Part shown: positions 54,950 through 64,000 of the stretch, piece after piece | How the letters are laid out: every line of letters starts with the position of its first letter | How positions within the stretch are numbered: the first letter of the stretch is position 1 | Assembly (NCBI GenBank): GCA_014155875.1 | Contig: JACEFZ010027761.1 | Location: 174,001 to 238,000, forward strand | Source: Cepaea nemoralis | Taxonomy: Eukaryota > Mollusca > Gastropoda > Stylommatophora > Helicidae | Direction: 5' to 3' | DNA: 64,000 nucleotides | The notes under the pieces: generated by a model | What the model was told of the DNA's origin: nothing | Databases searched by the model: none | The model's input: the letters and a program-made list of their open reading frames with translations, nothing else | Position numbers and translations under genes: made by a program

Positions 54950-56173
54950 AGATATCAAGAGTGTTCAGCATGTAACATCATGGTTTCCAACGAACACAGG
55001 GACATCATAAGGACAGTTTAAAGATGGCTGCTCCACTTTTGACAAGCACCAGGGAGGATCAGCGTCCTGTTATCTGTTTTTGTTTTTAACCAGTGAAGGG
55101 GTGAAACCTATAGAAATTCATTGGCGAATGAAGGTCCAATATGGTGATTGCCAAGGATCGCACGTTATGAGGCGCAGCGTTTCTGCCTTTATGTGCCATA
55201 GCCGTGTCCCCCACCCACACATATACCAGTCAGGGTTTCATGTTGTTTAAATGATGCCAGGAGTTGGTGACGGATCGTTAGAGGTTTTATGAGCTGATGC
55301 ATTTTATTATTTATTCAATATTGTCAATGGGCATTTCTTATATATGCCAACGTTGTCTCTGGCCTTTCTCATACGGCTTAATGAATGTTATCTTTATACA
55401 CACACTGTATGACAGCTGACACCACTTCACAAGGAACTCATCACAACACAAGATCGATGTAGTTCGTCAAGCGTTCTATTATCGTTTGTTCACCACTTGA
55501 ATATTTTGCAATCATTGTAAAATCACTTCACAATCAATGTTAAAATGTTACTACTCTAATATACTTGCATACGAAGAATACTCGCAAAAGACATCAGCAC
55601 TCATATTCTACATGGCGGCAGTGTGAAGTTCTGCCATAGCCATTATTTGGCTTCACTGGTCCGACCCCGAACACAGCCCAGACTCGAATGACCACTTGGA
55701 GGAGGGGCTGTCCCCTGCTCAGCGACCCGCTTGCTCTTTTCCTGCCAAGCGTGAATTTCTTAACTGGGTCGATATTCAAGCTGAATTTGCGTGAAGCTCT
55801 GAACTCTACCCTATCAGCGCACCATGACCTGATATAGGATCATGGTGCTGATACATGCCTGATAGTCCAGCAAGTGTATGAGTGGAGTAGGATGTTTCAA
55901 AGCTTTTCGGTCCAATGAAGAGGTACAGCAGGTGTTGCATGGTTACACAGTGCGACCAAGAGAGTATTTTTCAACAGGAATCCAAGCACTTTATTGGCAC
56001 TGGAGGAATTGCATTGAACTCAGTGGTGACTACATTGAAAAATGATACATTTGTTCTTTACTTTTTCAGAATATATTTACACACACAAAAAGCATTTAAG
56101 GTTTTCATTTAAAGTCCCCTTGTATATGTAATTGTTTGTTTGCCATGTACATTTTCTGTGATTTCACATCCAG
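54950..56173. other. Intron 23, unrecognised part
   Basis: A GC-richer patch at 55590-55800 has short minus-strand frames but no family I recognise. No exon of VPS13D is missing here by alignment. Confidence 0.45.
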
Positions 56174-56402
56174 ACTGTTTTGAGTGGAAAGTCCTGGAAA
56201 GGCATCAGTCTTATCATGGACTTGAGGAACGTGACAGTGGAGCTGCTTCATGCACATCCTGTGGGTCTCAGTGTCCCAGAGCGGTCCTTGTCCCGTCTAG
56301 ACTTCATCCGATCTCAGCTGTCATTCTCTGGCTTCTCCAATCAGCTGAAGGAGGTGGACTTGGTGTCCAACGAGATTCGCATTTACGACACTAGATTCAA
56401 AA
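56174..56402 (+). CDS. VPS13D: VPS13D window exon 24
   Basis: The acceptor is TCACATCCAG and the donor GTAAGC at 56403. It reads TVLSGKSWKGISLIMDLRNV, LDFIRSQLSFSGFSNQLKEV and DLVSNEIRIYDTRFK, against human TVLSGEVYTCMCFLIDMVNV and NLVSHSMMAFDTRY. The donor and about 40 bp after it have a near-copy at 54645-54686 in the preceding intron. Confidence 0.95.
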
Positions 56403-56439
56403 GTAAGCAGATATTGTCAGTTTCCATTTACTTATCCAT

Positions 56440-57024
56440 AACCTCTCTCTGTATCTTCTCTCTCTCATTCATTCTTTCTCCCTCTCTTTTTCTCTCTTCT
56501 GTTCTCTCTCCCTTTCATTTTCTCTTTCCTTCTCTCTTTCTCCCCCACTCTCTCTTTGATTCTCTCTCACTTATTCTCCTTCTGCACTAAGTCTCATGCT
56601 CTCTCTCTCTGTCTCTCTATCTCTGTGTTGTTTTCTCACTCTTTCTCTCACTCATTCCTTTCTTCTTCTTTCTCACTCTTTCTCTCTCACTCATTCCTTT
56701 CTTCTTCTTCGTTCTCTTTCTCTCTCACTCATTCCTTTCTTCTTCTTTCTCCTACTTATTCTCTCTCTCTCTCTCACCACACTCTCTTTCTCTCATTCTT
56801 TTTCTCTTGTTCTCTCTCCCACTTTCTCTTATTCTCACTTTTTCCTCTCTCGTATTGTCCCATTTACTCTTTCTTTCTCTCTGCCTCTCTTTTACTCTCT
56901 TTCTCAAACTATGTCTTTCCTACTCATTCATTATTATTCTCCATCTCTCTCACTCATTTTCATTCTCTCACTCCCTCTCTTTCTCTCTCTGCACCTCTCT
57001 CCATCTCTCTCTGCACCTCTATCC
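56440..57024. repeat. Pyrimidine-rich low-complexity tract
   Basis: About 580 bp dominated by TCTCTC, TTCTTC and CTCACTCATTC starts some 40 bp after the exon 24 donor. The Ser/Leu frames across it are artefacts. Confidence 0.9.
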
Positions 57025-57511
57025 TAAATATACTTCATGTCCCTAAACCTAGGATAGACTTATATAAAACAAGCTTAGCATACTCTGCTGCTCAGTTGTG
57101 GAACAATCTTCCACAGGAAATCGAAGACACCACCAATCATTATACATACAGTCACAACCTATTTGAACACTACCTCAGTACAGACTAATGACCTCCTAAA
57201 AAAAAAATAATGGAAAATTATCTCAAACGACAACTAGCCAATAAACATTCCCATATGTATGGTAGTTACACCTTCCTTAGGTATTTATAATGCCTATGTT
57301 AAACATTGCCTCAGAGAGTCATGTATTATTGATTATTTTTCTTACGTTTTAATGCTTATTGTTCTGTTGCTGTCTAAGATAAGCTTCATAAGTGATGTTG
57401 AATGAAATAATGTATGAGAGAAAATAAAGAAGAAGAGCAGAATGTCAGATGGGCCTGTGTGCCCAATTCTTAACCTTTGAAAATAAAGTTTGTTTGTTTG
57501 TTTGTTCTCTC
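57025..57511 (+). mobile_element. CR1/L2-like LINE 3' end, plus strand
   Basis: It encodes ILHVPKPRIDLYKTSLAYSA and AQLWNNLPQEIEDTTNHYTY, with a stop after FEHYLSTD. The 3' region has GGGCCTGTGTGCCCAATTCT, AAAATAAAG and (GTTT)n. Confidence 0.8.
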
Positions 57512-57561
57512 TCTACCTCTTGTTCTCTCTCTACCTCTTTCTTTTTCTATTTGTCTCTCAA

Positions 57562-57597
<36 letters not shown>

Positions 57598-57665
57598 ATT
57601 CTCGCTCTTTCTCCCATTTTCTCTCTGTTTTTATCTTTCTGACTCACCCTTTCCCTCTTCTGTGT
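57512..57665. repeat. Pyrimidine-rich tract
   Basis: TCTCTC-rich sequence right after the LINE tail. Confidence 0.8.
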
Positions 57666-57879
57666 TTATGCATATATTTGTTTTTGTTTCCCAGTAAAAT
57701 TTATTTTAAACATTATTTGGCAGTTCCATGTTTTATTAACCTGTCATATAAAGAAATGTTTAAACTGCAAGTACAGGCCTAAGATTATAGCTAACACACA
57801 GGTATGCCTCGCATAGCAACTGGTAAGTCATTCAAGTAAAGCACCTATTTTCACACCATGAGGTGTGTGGTGTGTTCGC

Positions 57880-58025
57880 TAGATGATGCTAGCCTCATAT
57901 GTATGGACCAATCAGCACTCAGCGAGTCATGTGATCAATATCTCAGAACATTTCCTGGTACCAATTTTAGTCTGGGTCAACCTGGTGGCCCAGGTCTTGG
58001 GGGAAAAAAAATCCCCGATATTGGT
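57880..58025 (-). mobile_element. SINE family 3, minus strand
   Basis: CCAATCAGCACTCAGCGAGT, ATTTCCTGGTACCAATTTTA and GGGTCAACCTGGTGGCCC. Confidence 0.6.
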
Positions 58026-58194
58026 AAGACTAATAGATAAAAGAGACAGAATATGACCGAGAGATCAGATAATGGACAGTATTGTGGCATAGAAAGCTGT
58101 CAGCTCATCAATTAAATACACATTAATGGGAGCAAGGGTTGTGAAGAGGTGTGATTTCTACCTGTCAGCATAGTTTTTACACAATAAGGAGATG

Positions 58195-58390
58195 AAGTCA
58201 GAGCATACAGCCAGTAAGATCTAGATACAGAACCTGAAGAAGACCAAGGAAATGGATAGACAATCTGAAAGTAACACTAAACAAACACAGATTGGAAGTC
58301 AGAGCATACAACCAGTAAGGTCTAGATACAGAACCCAAAGAAGACCAAGAAAGTGATGGATAGACAACCTGAAACACTAAACAAACAGAT
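58195..58390. repeat. Two-copy tandem repeat, about 110 bp
   Basis: GTCAGAGCATACAGCCAGTA and GTCAGAGCATACAACCAGTA start the two units. Confidence 0.85.
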
Positions 58391-58429
58391 ATATCCAGAG
58401 CAACACACCTGGCCATGCAACACAAACCA

Positions 58430-58645
58430 GGCCTACAGTGCTAGATCCATATTTGTACAGACCAATCAGCACTGGGTGGGTCATGTGGTCAGTATCACAT
58501 TGGCCACCTTTACTTCCCAAGGCATTATGGGTACCACATTTATGCTGGGTCGATCTGGAAGCCATGGTCAGTTTGTGAAAATCTTAATTCACCCAGCAGT
58601 GGATCGAACCCATGGCCACTAGATTGGCAGGTAAGTGTCTAGTCA
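58430..58645 (-). mobile_element. SINE family 3, minus strand, near complete
   Basis: CCAATCAGCACTGGGTGGGT, ATTATGGGTACCACATTTAT and GTGGATCGAACCCATGGCCA (tRNA-like B-box on the minus strand). Confidence 0.7.
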
Positions 58646-58739
58646 CTACATGACCTAAATTCTTTAGTAACCTCACCCTTAAGCTCAGCAACAATCGTGG
58701 ACTATGAAAATCTACCACAGATTGACAATAGATAATAAG

Positions 58740-59090
58740 AGTATCATCATAATCATCATCAAGTGCCTTGCTGACTGGTATGGGCGAGCATGCTTCTCCA
58801 CATCTTGTGATCTCCAAGTATCACCCCCCATGCTATGACATAGTGCTGTCAAGAATCTTCTCTCACTGTCTTCCTCTTTTTCTTTTTCCATACATTTTTC
58901 CATTTGGCACATGTCCCAATTTTTCACTATTATTATAATGTGCCCAAAATTGATGATTGTCTCTTTCTAATGTTTGTGATAAGTTGTTTATGTATCTTAG
59001 CCTCTTTCAAAACATTTCGATTACTACTTATGGCTGTGCAAGAAATTTTTAGCATTCATCTATTAAACTACATTTATGAGACCTAATGGT
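58740..59090 (-). mobile_element. ATC-tailed LINE-like element
   Basis: (ATC)n, AAGTGCCTTGCTGACTGG, TCTCACTGTCTTCCTCT and TTGATGATTGTCTCTTTCTA; a second copy of the type at 5805-6010. Confidence 0.45.
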
Positions 59091-59239
59091 ATATGTTCCG
59101 GTCGTTCAGAAAGCAGTGGCAAACTACTGAGCATAAACTTGCCAAGAAATCACGAACAGCCAAATAAATGCTGAGGTTGACTTATATGCAACTAACTAAC
59201 TATGAGACCTAAAGGGACCTATTTTGCTTGTTTAACAAT

Positions 59240-59590
59240 TGTCTAGGATGAGCGCAATTGGGAGGGTGCAAGCCTTATTCTGGTGCGAGGAAGTGCAACC
59301 TAAAGATTAAATGTTATGGCAAGCCCTAAGCCTTGGTCGGCAGCTAGTCTAAGATTGAAGTTAGAGCATTGCCTGTCTGATCTGGCAGCTTCTGCAGCTG
59401 ATCTTATTCCAGATGTATTGATGATACACTGGAATAAACTAGAATGCCAAGAGAGGGATCATGCTGCACTGGCAACACATGATCTCTACAATTCAGCCCA
59501 GGCTTTGTGCTAAGGAGAGGTTATTGTGCTGTTTTTTAAAGCACAATATAACAAACTATCGTCTGTCAAGATGGCAAGGTGCCAGTAATA
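59240..59590 (+). mobile_element. Short partner of the 13258-17334 LINE, copy 3 (5'-truncated)
   Basis: GCGCAATTGGGAGGGTGCAA, CCTAAGCCTTGGTCGGCAGC and CAAACTATCGTCTGTCAAGA; the tail is AGTAATAGTAGTAG. Confidence 0.75.
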
Positions 59591-59701
59591 GTAGTAGTAA
59601 TTGTCCAGGATTCATAGTCATATATTAAAACTGGTTCTATGTATCATGCAAGAGTTCAGGAATAATAGCATATTTTTGTCTGTTTTATTTTGGCTTACAA
59701 G

Positions 59702-59926
59702 ATGAACCAGTCAATTCACGACCAAACGTGTTTACCAGCATCCTTCAGCCGTCACATGACTCCAAGGAGCACAAGGGCCTTCAGATGGAGATGCATCTGC
59801 GTTCAGCACCAGACAGCACCCAGTTCACTGTCCTCCTGAACAACATGCGCCTGATGTGTGTATTTGACTTTCTTCTGGCCATGAGAGAATTCTTGATGAA
59901 GGAACCACCTGATCCATTTGCAAAAG
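59702..59926 (+). CDS. VPS13D: VPS13D window exon 25
   Basis: The acceptor is GGCTTACAAG and the donor GTAACT at 59927. It reads NVFTSILQPSHDSKEHKGLQ, MEMHLRSAPDSTQFTVLLNN and MRLMCVFDFLLAMREFLM, against human NVFSCIFQPAKNSSTTQGSI and SCFTVVLNNLRVFLIFDWLL. It ends in phase 1. Confidence 0.96.
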
Positions 59927-60234
59927 GTAACTTAGAATTACGCAGAGAATAATTAACTAATTAACTAATTGTTGAAGGATTATAAATTACACAAAACTAT
60001 TTAATATCTCTATTATCTTAAAGAGAAGTAAATATCTGGATGGTTGGCCACATGGCATGACTGAGACAAGCTGATCCATGGCTCTGGTGATCATGCAAGA
60101 TGGTGAAACATGACCTCCCACGCTTATAAGCATGTCACATGATGATGATGATCTAAAATTACACAGAACAGAATAACTGACGTCTAATATTACAGAGACC
60201 AATTAACAGGACATTTATGATCTGTTTAAGTCCC

Positions 60235-60515
60235 CGCTAATCACTGGTATCATGAAGGCTAATAGACTGCAATGGCTGGGGCATATAGAAAGAAGGAAGA
60301 TAATAGGGAAACAAACCTCGCTTACACTCAGGAAATAAATGACCGTAGACCCCGAGGTAGAACAAGAAGACGGTGGAGAGATAATATACATACAGACCTA
60401 CAAGCACTTGGAATCAGCAGCTGGCAAGAGAAGGTCAACCAGAGAGACGAATGGAGACGGCTTGTATCTGCAGCAAAGAACCTCAATGGCTCGGAACGCT
60501 GAAGAAGAAGAAGAA
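60235..60515 (+). mobile_element. LINE RT C-terminal fragment with GAAGAA tail
   Basis: It reads NRLQWLGHIER, then RRPRGRTRRRWRDNIHTDLQ and WRRLVSAAKNLNGSER with a stop, ending (GAA)n. The frame shifts once after GHIER. Typical LINE ORF end. Confidence 0.75.
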
Positions 60516-60671
60516 TTAACTGATTGTCTCATAGGTCTCAGTTTACATAGAGAACAATTAACTAATTGGTAAAGGTATCTTAAATTACACAGAGATAAAT
60601 TCAATGATTGTTATAGGTTTCTGAGATTACACAGAAAACAGTCAACTAATTGTCACATATTGAATATGTCA

Positions 60672-60782
60672 ATATTCCATGTTGATGTGGATTGGCCTTA
60701 GGTTCATACCAGAGTATGATCAGTGTTGCCAGTAGTGGGTTGTGCTCAGTATTTAAATTTCAAATCCAGAAACAACCAAATA
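60672..60782 (-). mobile_element. Isolated fragment of the LINE 5' direct repeat
   Basis: TTGATGTGGATTGGCCTTAG, CCAGTAGTGGGTTGTGCTCA and TATTTAAATTTCAAATCC match 16575-16678. It sits within the 42-bp array. Confidence 0.8.
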
Positions 60783-61695
60783 ATTAATTGTCACATGTTT
60801 CTCAATTTACACAGAGAAAAATTAACTGATTGCCACAGGTTTCTCAAATTACATAGACACACACAATTAACTGATTGTCACAGGTTTCTTAAATTAGACA
60901 GAGATTATACTGAGAACAGTTAACTGATTTTGATATGTTTCTCAAATTACATAGACACAATTAACTGATTATTACAGGTTTCTTAAATTACACAGATTAT
61001 ACTGAGAACAATTAACTGATTGTGATATGTTTCTCAAATTACACAGACACAGTTAACTGATTGTCACAGGTTTCTTAAATTACACAGAGATTATACTGAG
61101 AACAATTAGCTGATTGTGATATGTTTCTCAAATTACATAGACACAATTAACTGATTGTCACAGGTTTCTTAAATTACACAGAGATTATGCAGAGAACAAT
61201 TAACTGATCATCATACATTTCTCTAGTTACTGAAACACAATAAACTGATTGTCACAGTTTTCTTAAATTACACAGAGAACATTTAATTAATTGTCATAGT
61301 TTACTTAAATTACAAAGAAAACTATTAACTGATTGTCGCTGTTTCCAAAATGTTTTAGAGAACAATTAACTGTTTGTCACAGGTTTCTTAAATTGCAAAG
61401 AAAACAATTAACTGATTGTCACACATTTCTAAAATGACACAGAGAACAATTTAGTAATTGTCAAAGGTGATTTAAATTACACAGAAAACAGTTCACTGAT
61501 TGTTGCAGGTTTCTCAAATTACACAGAAAACATTTAACTAACACTTTTAGTTTCTTAAATTACACAGAGAAAATGTAACTGATTGTCACAGGTTTCTAAA
61601 TTACACAGAAAATAATTAACTAATTAATACCTTTAGTATTGTCAATTATACAGAAAAAAATTAACTGATTATTGCGTTTCTCAAATTACACAGAC

Positions 61696-62585
61696 AAAAA
61701 GACCTAGCCACATCGCAGAAAACGCAGTGCAGTTAAGTCGACCCTCTTGCGTTTAAACCCCTTTAAACTTTACAATAGATTTCACTTGTGCATTCAAATT
61801 ATGTCTTGCCTTAATGACTGTCAAGGTGTGACAGTTTGGTCATGTGAATGTGTGTGAGTGTTGTTATGTAAACGGATTCCTGTTGTTTTAAAAGGAACAC
61901 CAGGCACCTCGTAGTTAAGGGCATAAGTATCCTGTGTCCAGAGTTTGAAAAGTGTGAACATGGGACAAGATAATAGAACTCAAGGTTGCATTTAAAGTAC
62001 AGCAATCCAAGGTTTAGTACTGCTCTTTGTGCATCTAGAGGCTGGTGCTGATTTGTTTTCCAGCGGTCCAGCTGGGTAGTGTAGCATGTGATTTGAAGGC
62101 CAGGTTTGTGTTTTCAAGTAGTCTATCTGGGTGGCATAACATGTAGTTTGAAGTTCCATGTGTGAAGTTTTTGTGGCGCATTAGAGTCTGGATGTTCAGC
62201 TTGTGACTGCATGCCATATCAATGTTACATTGCCATCCTGTCTATTTGTCATCATGCAGTCAGTCTGAATCAGCCCAGCAACGATTCCTAGTTGACAGTT
62301 TCCGCTGAAGTGGCATCTGAGTGGAGTGCTGTGGCCTTGCATATGAAGTTGTGTCTCTGAGTGTAGAAATAACGGAACACCCAGATAAAGCTTCCTGACA
62401 ATTGGAGGCTCATCTGGGGTCGATTACAATAATAACACTGACATTCATTCACACAACCTGACTATCACACTATGACAAAAGACTTATTACATGTTTTATT
62501 GTGTCTTGATATTAATGATATTTCTATTCCAAAGTTATTGAAACTAGTTTTATTTCAGCCATAAGTATTATTCCATTATACCGTG
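61696..62585. other. Intron 25 segment, nothing recognised
   Basis: No gene seen. Confidence 0.45.
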
Positions 62586-62589
62586 CTAC

Positions 62590-63362
62590 TAGCAGAAAGC
62601 AAGCAAGAGTTACAAAACCTAGTGGAACCAGTAAACAGGCATAGTGCAGACAGAATGTGGCTTAGATATTAACGTCCTAAAAATGAAAACTATGAAAATA
62701 AGCAATGGAAAGGAAAGGTTATCAGTGAAATTCACAGTAAACTGGGAGATACTAGAACAATAACAAGTTTCTTCTATCTTGGACATGTAATAACAGAAGA
62801 TGGCAGAAGTGAAATAGAAATCAATAATAGAACAGGAATGGCCAAAAATGCTTTCAGCAGCATGAAATCAGTATTAACATCTAGAGAGATTAATAACGCA
62901 TTAAAAATGAGAATTATCAAATTCTACATACATTTAATGCTACTGTATGGCGCAGAAGCCTGGGCATTGAACAAGCCACTAGAAAGTCAAATAGAGGCCC
63001 TGGAGATGTGGATATACAGATGAATATGTTGTATTTCGTGGAAACAAAAACAATCAAATACAGAGGTTCTACAAAAACTGGGAATGAAAAGAGAGTTGAT
63101 GAAAGAAATAAAAAAGAGGCAAGTGAAATATTTCAGCCACGTTAAAAGACATAGCACTCTTTTATAAACCATACTGGAGGGAAAGGTTGAGAGCAAGCGA
63201 GCAAGATGTAGAGAACTATACACATGGGAAGATAACATCAAGAGATGGACGAACATCAGTCTGACAGAATGTACAGTCAGGGCGAGAGACAGATAGTGTT
63301 GGAGATCCATTGCAGCCAACCTTCATTGTGGAGACGGCATCTGATTGATTGATTGTTTGATT
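62590..63362 (+). mobile_element. LINE RT fragment with (GATT)n tail
   Basis: Broken frames include NNRTGMAKNAFSSMKSVLTS, MRIIKFYIHLMLLYGAEAWA and SQIEALEMWIYR, the end of an RT domain. It then matches 11640-11965 and ends GATTGATTGTTTGATT, 72 bp before exon 26. Confidence 0.8.
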
Positions 63363-63434
63363 ATTCATGAGTCTCAGTGTTGCATATTTTTTAATATTCA
63401 TGATCTAAATGCATTTCCATGAACTGCTCCTCAG

Positions 63435-63586
63435 CTGCTCCGTTCAGCCAGCACACAACACAGACAGTGTATTCTCACATGCCAGAGTCGGCTGCTGGAC
63501 CAAACCCTTTCAAGTCCACACGCAACGTTAGTCCTCTAACTGTTTCACGGGGCATCATTACCAAGAGAGGACCTATGGTAGAAGAG
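63435..63586 (+). CDS. VPS13D: VPS13D window exon 26, last in the window
   Basis: The acceptor is GCTCCTCAG and the donor GTGAAA at 63587. It reads SRGIITKRGPMVEE near its end, against human VKSGVVTKRSSLPVSNE, after a variable Ser/Thr-rich part (AAPFSQHTTQTVYSHMPESA). In the human protein the UBA domain follows about 200 residues later, so it should lie past the window end. Confidence 0.85.
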
Positions 63587-64000
63587 GTGAAACTCAGTAG
63601 TGTGTTTCGTCATTTATTCACTATAAGTCAATGTGTTAGTGTAATCACCAGGAGGCAACACTGACAATGTCATGCGCATTCGATTGAGAGCTATTACTTT
63701 TCTTCATTTCTTTTTTAAGGGGAGTGTTGTGCACAACAAAGGTCAGTGTGTTTAACTTCGGCATGCATTTGTGTGAGGTTCTCTTTCTCTAGACAGATTC
63801 CAACTAAGGTAATGGACTCTATCCACCTGTGGTTACAACATGCTTTAAAATATTCGACAAATGTATATTAATGCCTAAGAACAGTCTCTTTCTCAACCTT
63901 TCTCAGGGACAGTACAAATAAAAGACATACATAATGAAATAACAATGAAAATGGAAAACAAAAATATAGACCATACAAAAAGTAAGGAAGGGATATTGAA
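63587..64000. other. Intron 26, partial
   Basis: Intron sequence running off the window; no feature recognised. Confidence 0.5.

Larger units (their letters stand above)
59927..61695 (+). repeat. About 42-bp array starting at the exon 25 donor
   Basis: Units read GGTTTCTTAAATTACACAGA plus GAACAATTAACTGATTGTCA. The first, GTAACTTAGAATTACGCAGA plus GAATAATTAACTAATT, begins with the donor itself. About 25 units follow from 60525. LINE scraps (59995-60155, 60235-60515) and the LINE 5' fragment at 60672-60782 interrupt it. Confidence 0.85.

Noticed and set aside
56556..57188. 210-codon Ser/Leu/Phe-rich frame
   Set aside because: Pyrimidine tract fused by chance to the LINE C-terminus at 57031-57188.

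Overview
The window is animal (metazoan) nuclear DNA carrying the interior of one large intron-rich gene on the + strand, embedded in dense transposon and satellite sequence. Small coding blocks are separated by long AT-rich introns with GT/AG borders, and the introns hold LINE fragments, tRNA-like SINEs, cut-and-paste DNA transposons and minisatellites. The repeat mix suggests an invertebrate, possibly a mollusc-like lophotrochozoan; that is a weak inference.

The gene is VPS13D, a bridge-like lipid-transfer protein of ER contact sites with mitochondria and peroxisomes. I could place 26 consecutive exons (753-918 to 63435-63586). All have AG acceptors and GT donors, and every junction keeps the reading frame, giving 5,567 nt (about 1,855 codons) without a stop. 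By comparison from memory they cover roughly residues 770 to 2,400 of the human protein: the middle of the repeated beta-groove rod. The N-terminal chorein region and the C-terminal UBA, VAB and PH-like regions lie outside the window. I see no second host gene.

Layout. 1-11.5 kb: exons 1-5 with LINE and SINE pieces, a piggyBac-like MITE (3727-4415) and a mariner (9225-11262) with nested insertions. 11.5-18.7 kb: intron 5, with an RNase H LINE tail and a minisatellite split by a 4.1-kb minus-strand LINE (13258-17334). 18.7-31.3 kb: exons 6-12, with a hAT MITE (25266-25954) and a LINE-derived minisatellite. 31.3-44.1 kb: exons 13-16 and large arrays, including a 36-bp EcoRI-site satellite, plus a pogo/Tigger-like element (42385-43183). 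44.1-64 kb: exons 17-26 with SINEs, (TC)n tracts and LINE tails.

The most unusual feature is that many tandem arrays sit on VPS13D splice junctions. The repeat unit contains the end of the exon plus its splice site, or begins exactly at it. The clearest cases are the donors of exons 7, 12 and 16, the acceptor of exon 21, the start of exon 23, and a displaced copy of the exon 24 donor. The acceptor of exon 19 and the donors of exons 15 and 25 are weaker cases. The gene therefore carries dozens of decoy splice sites copied from its own exon borders.
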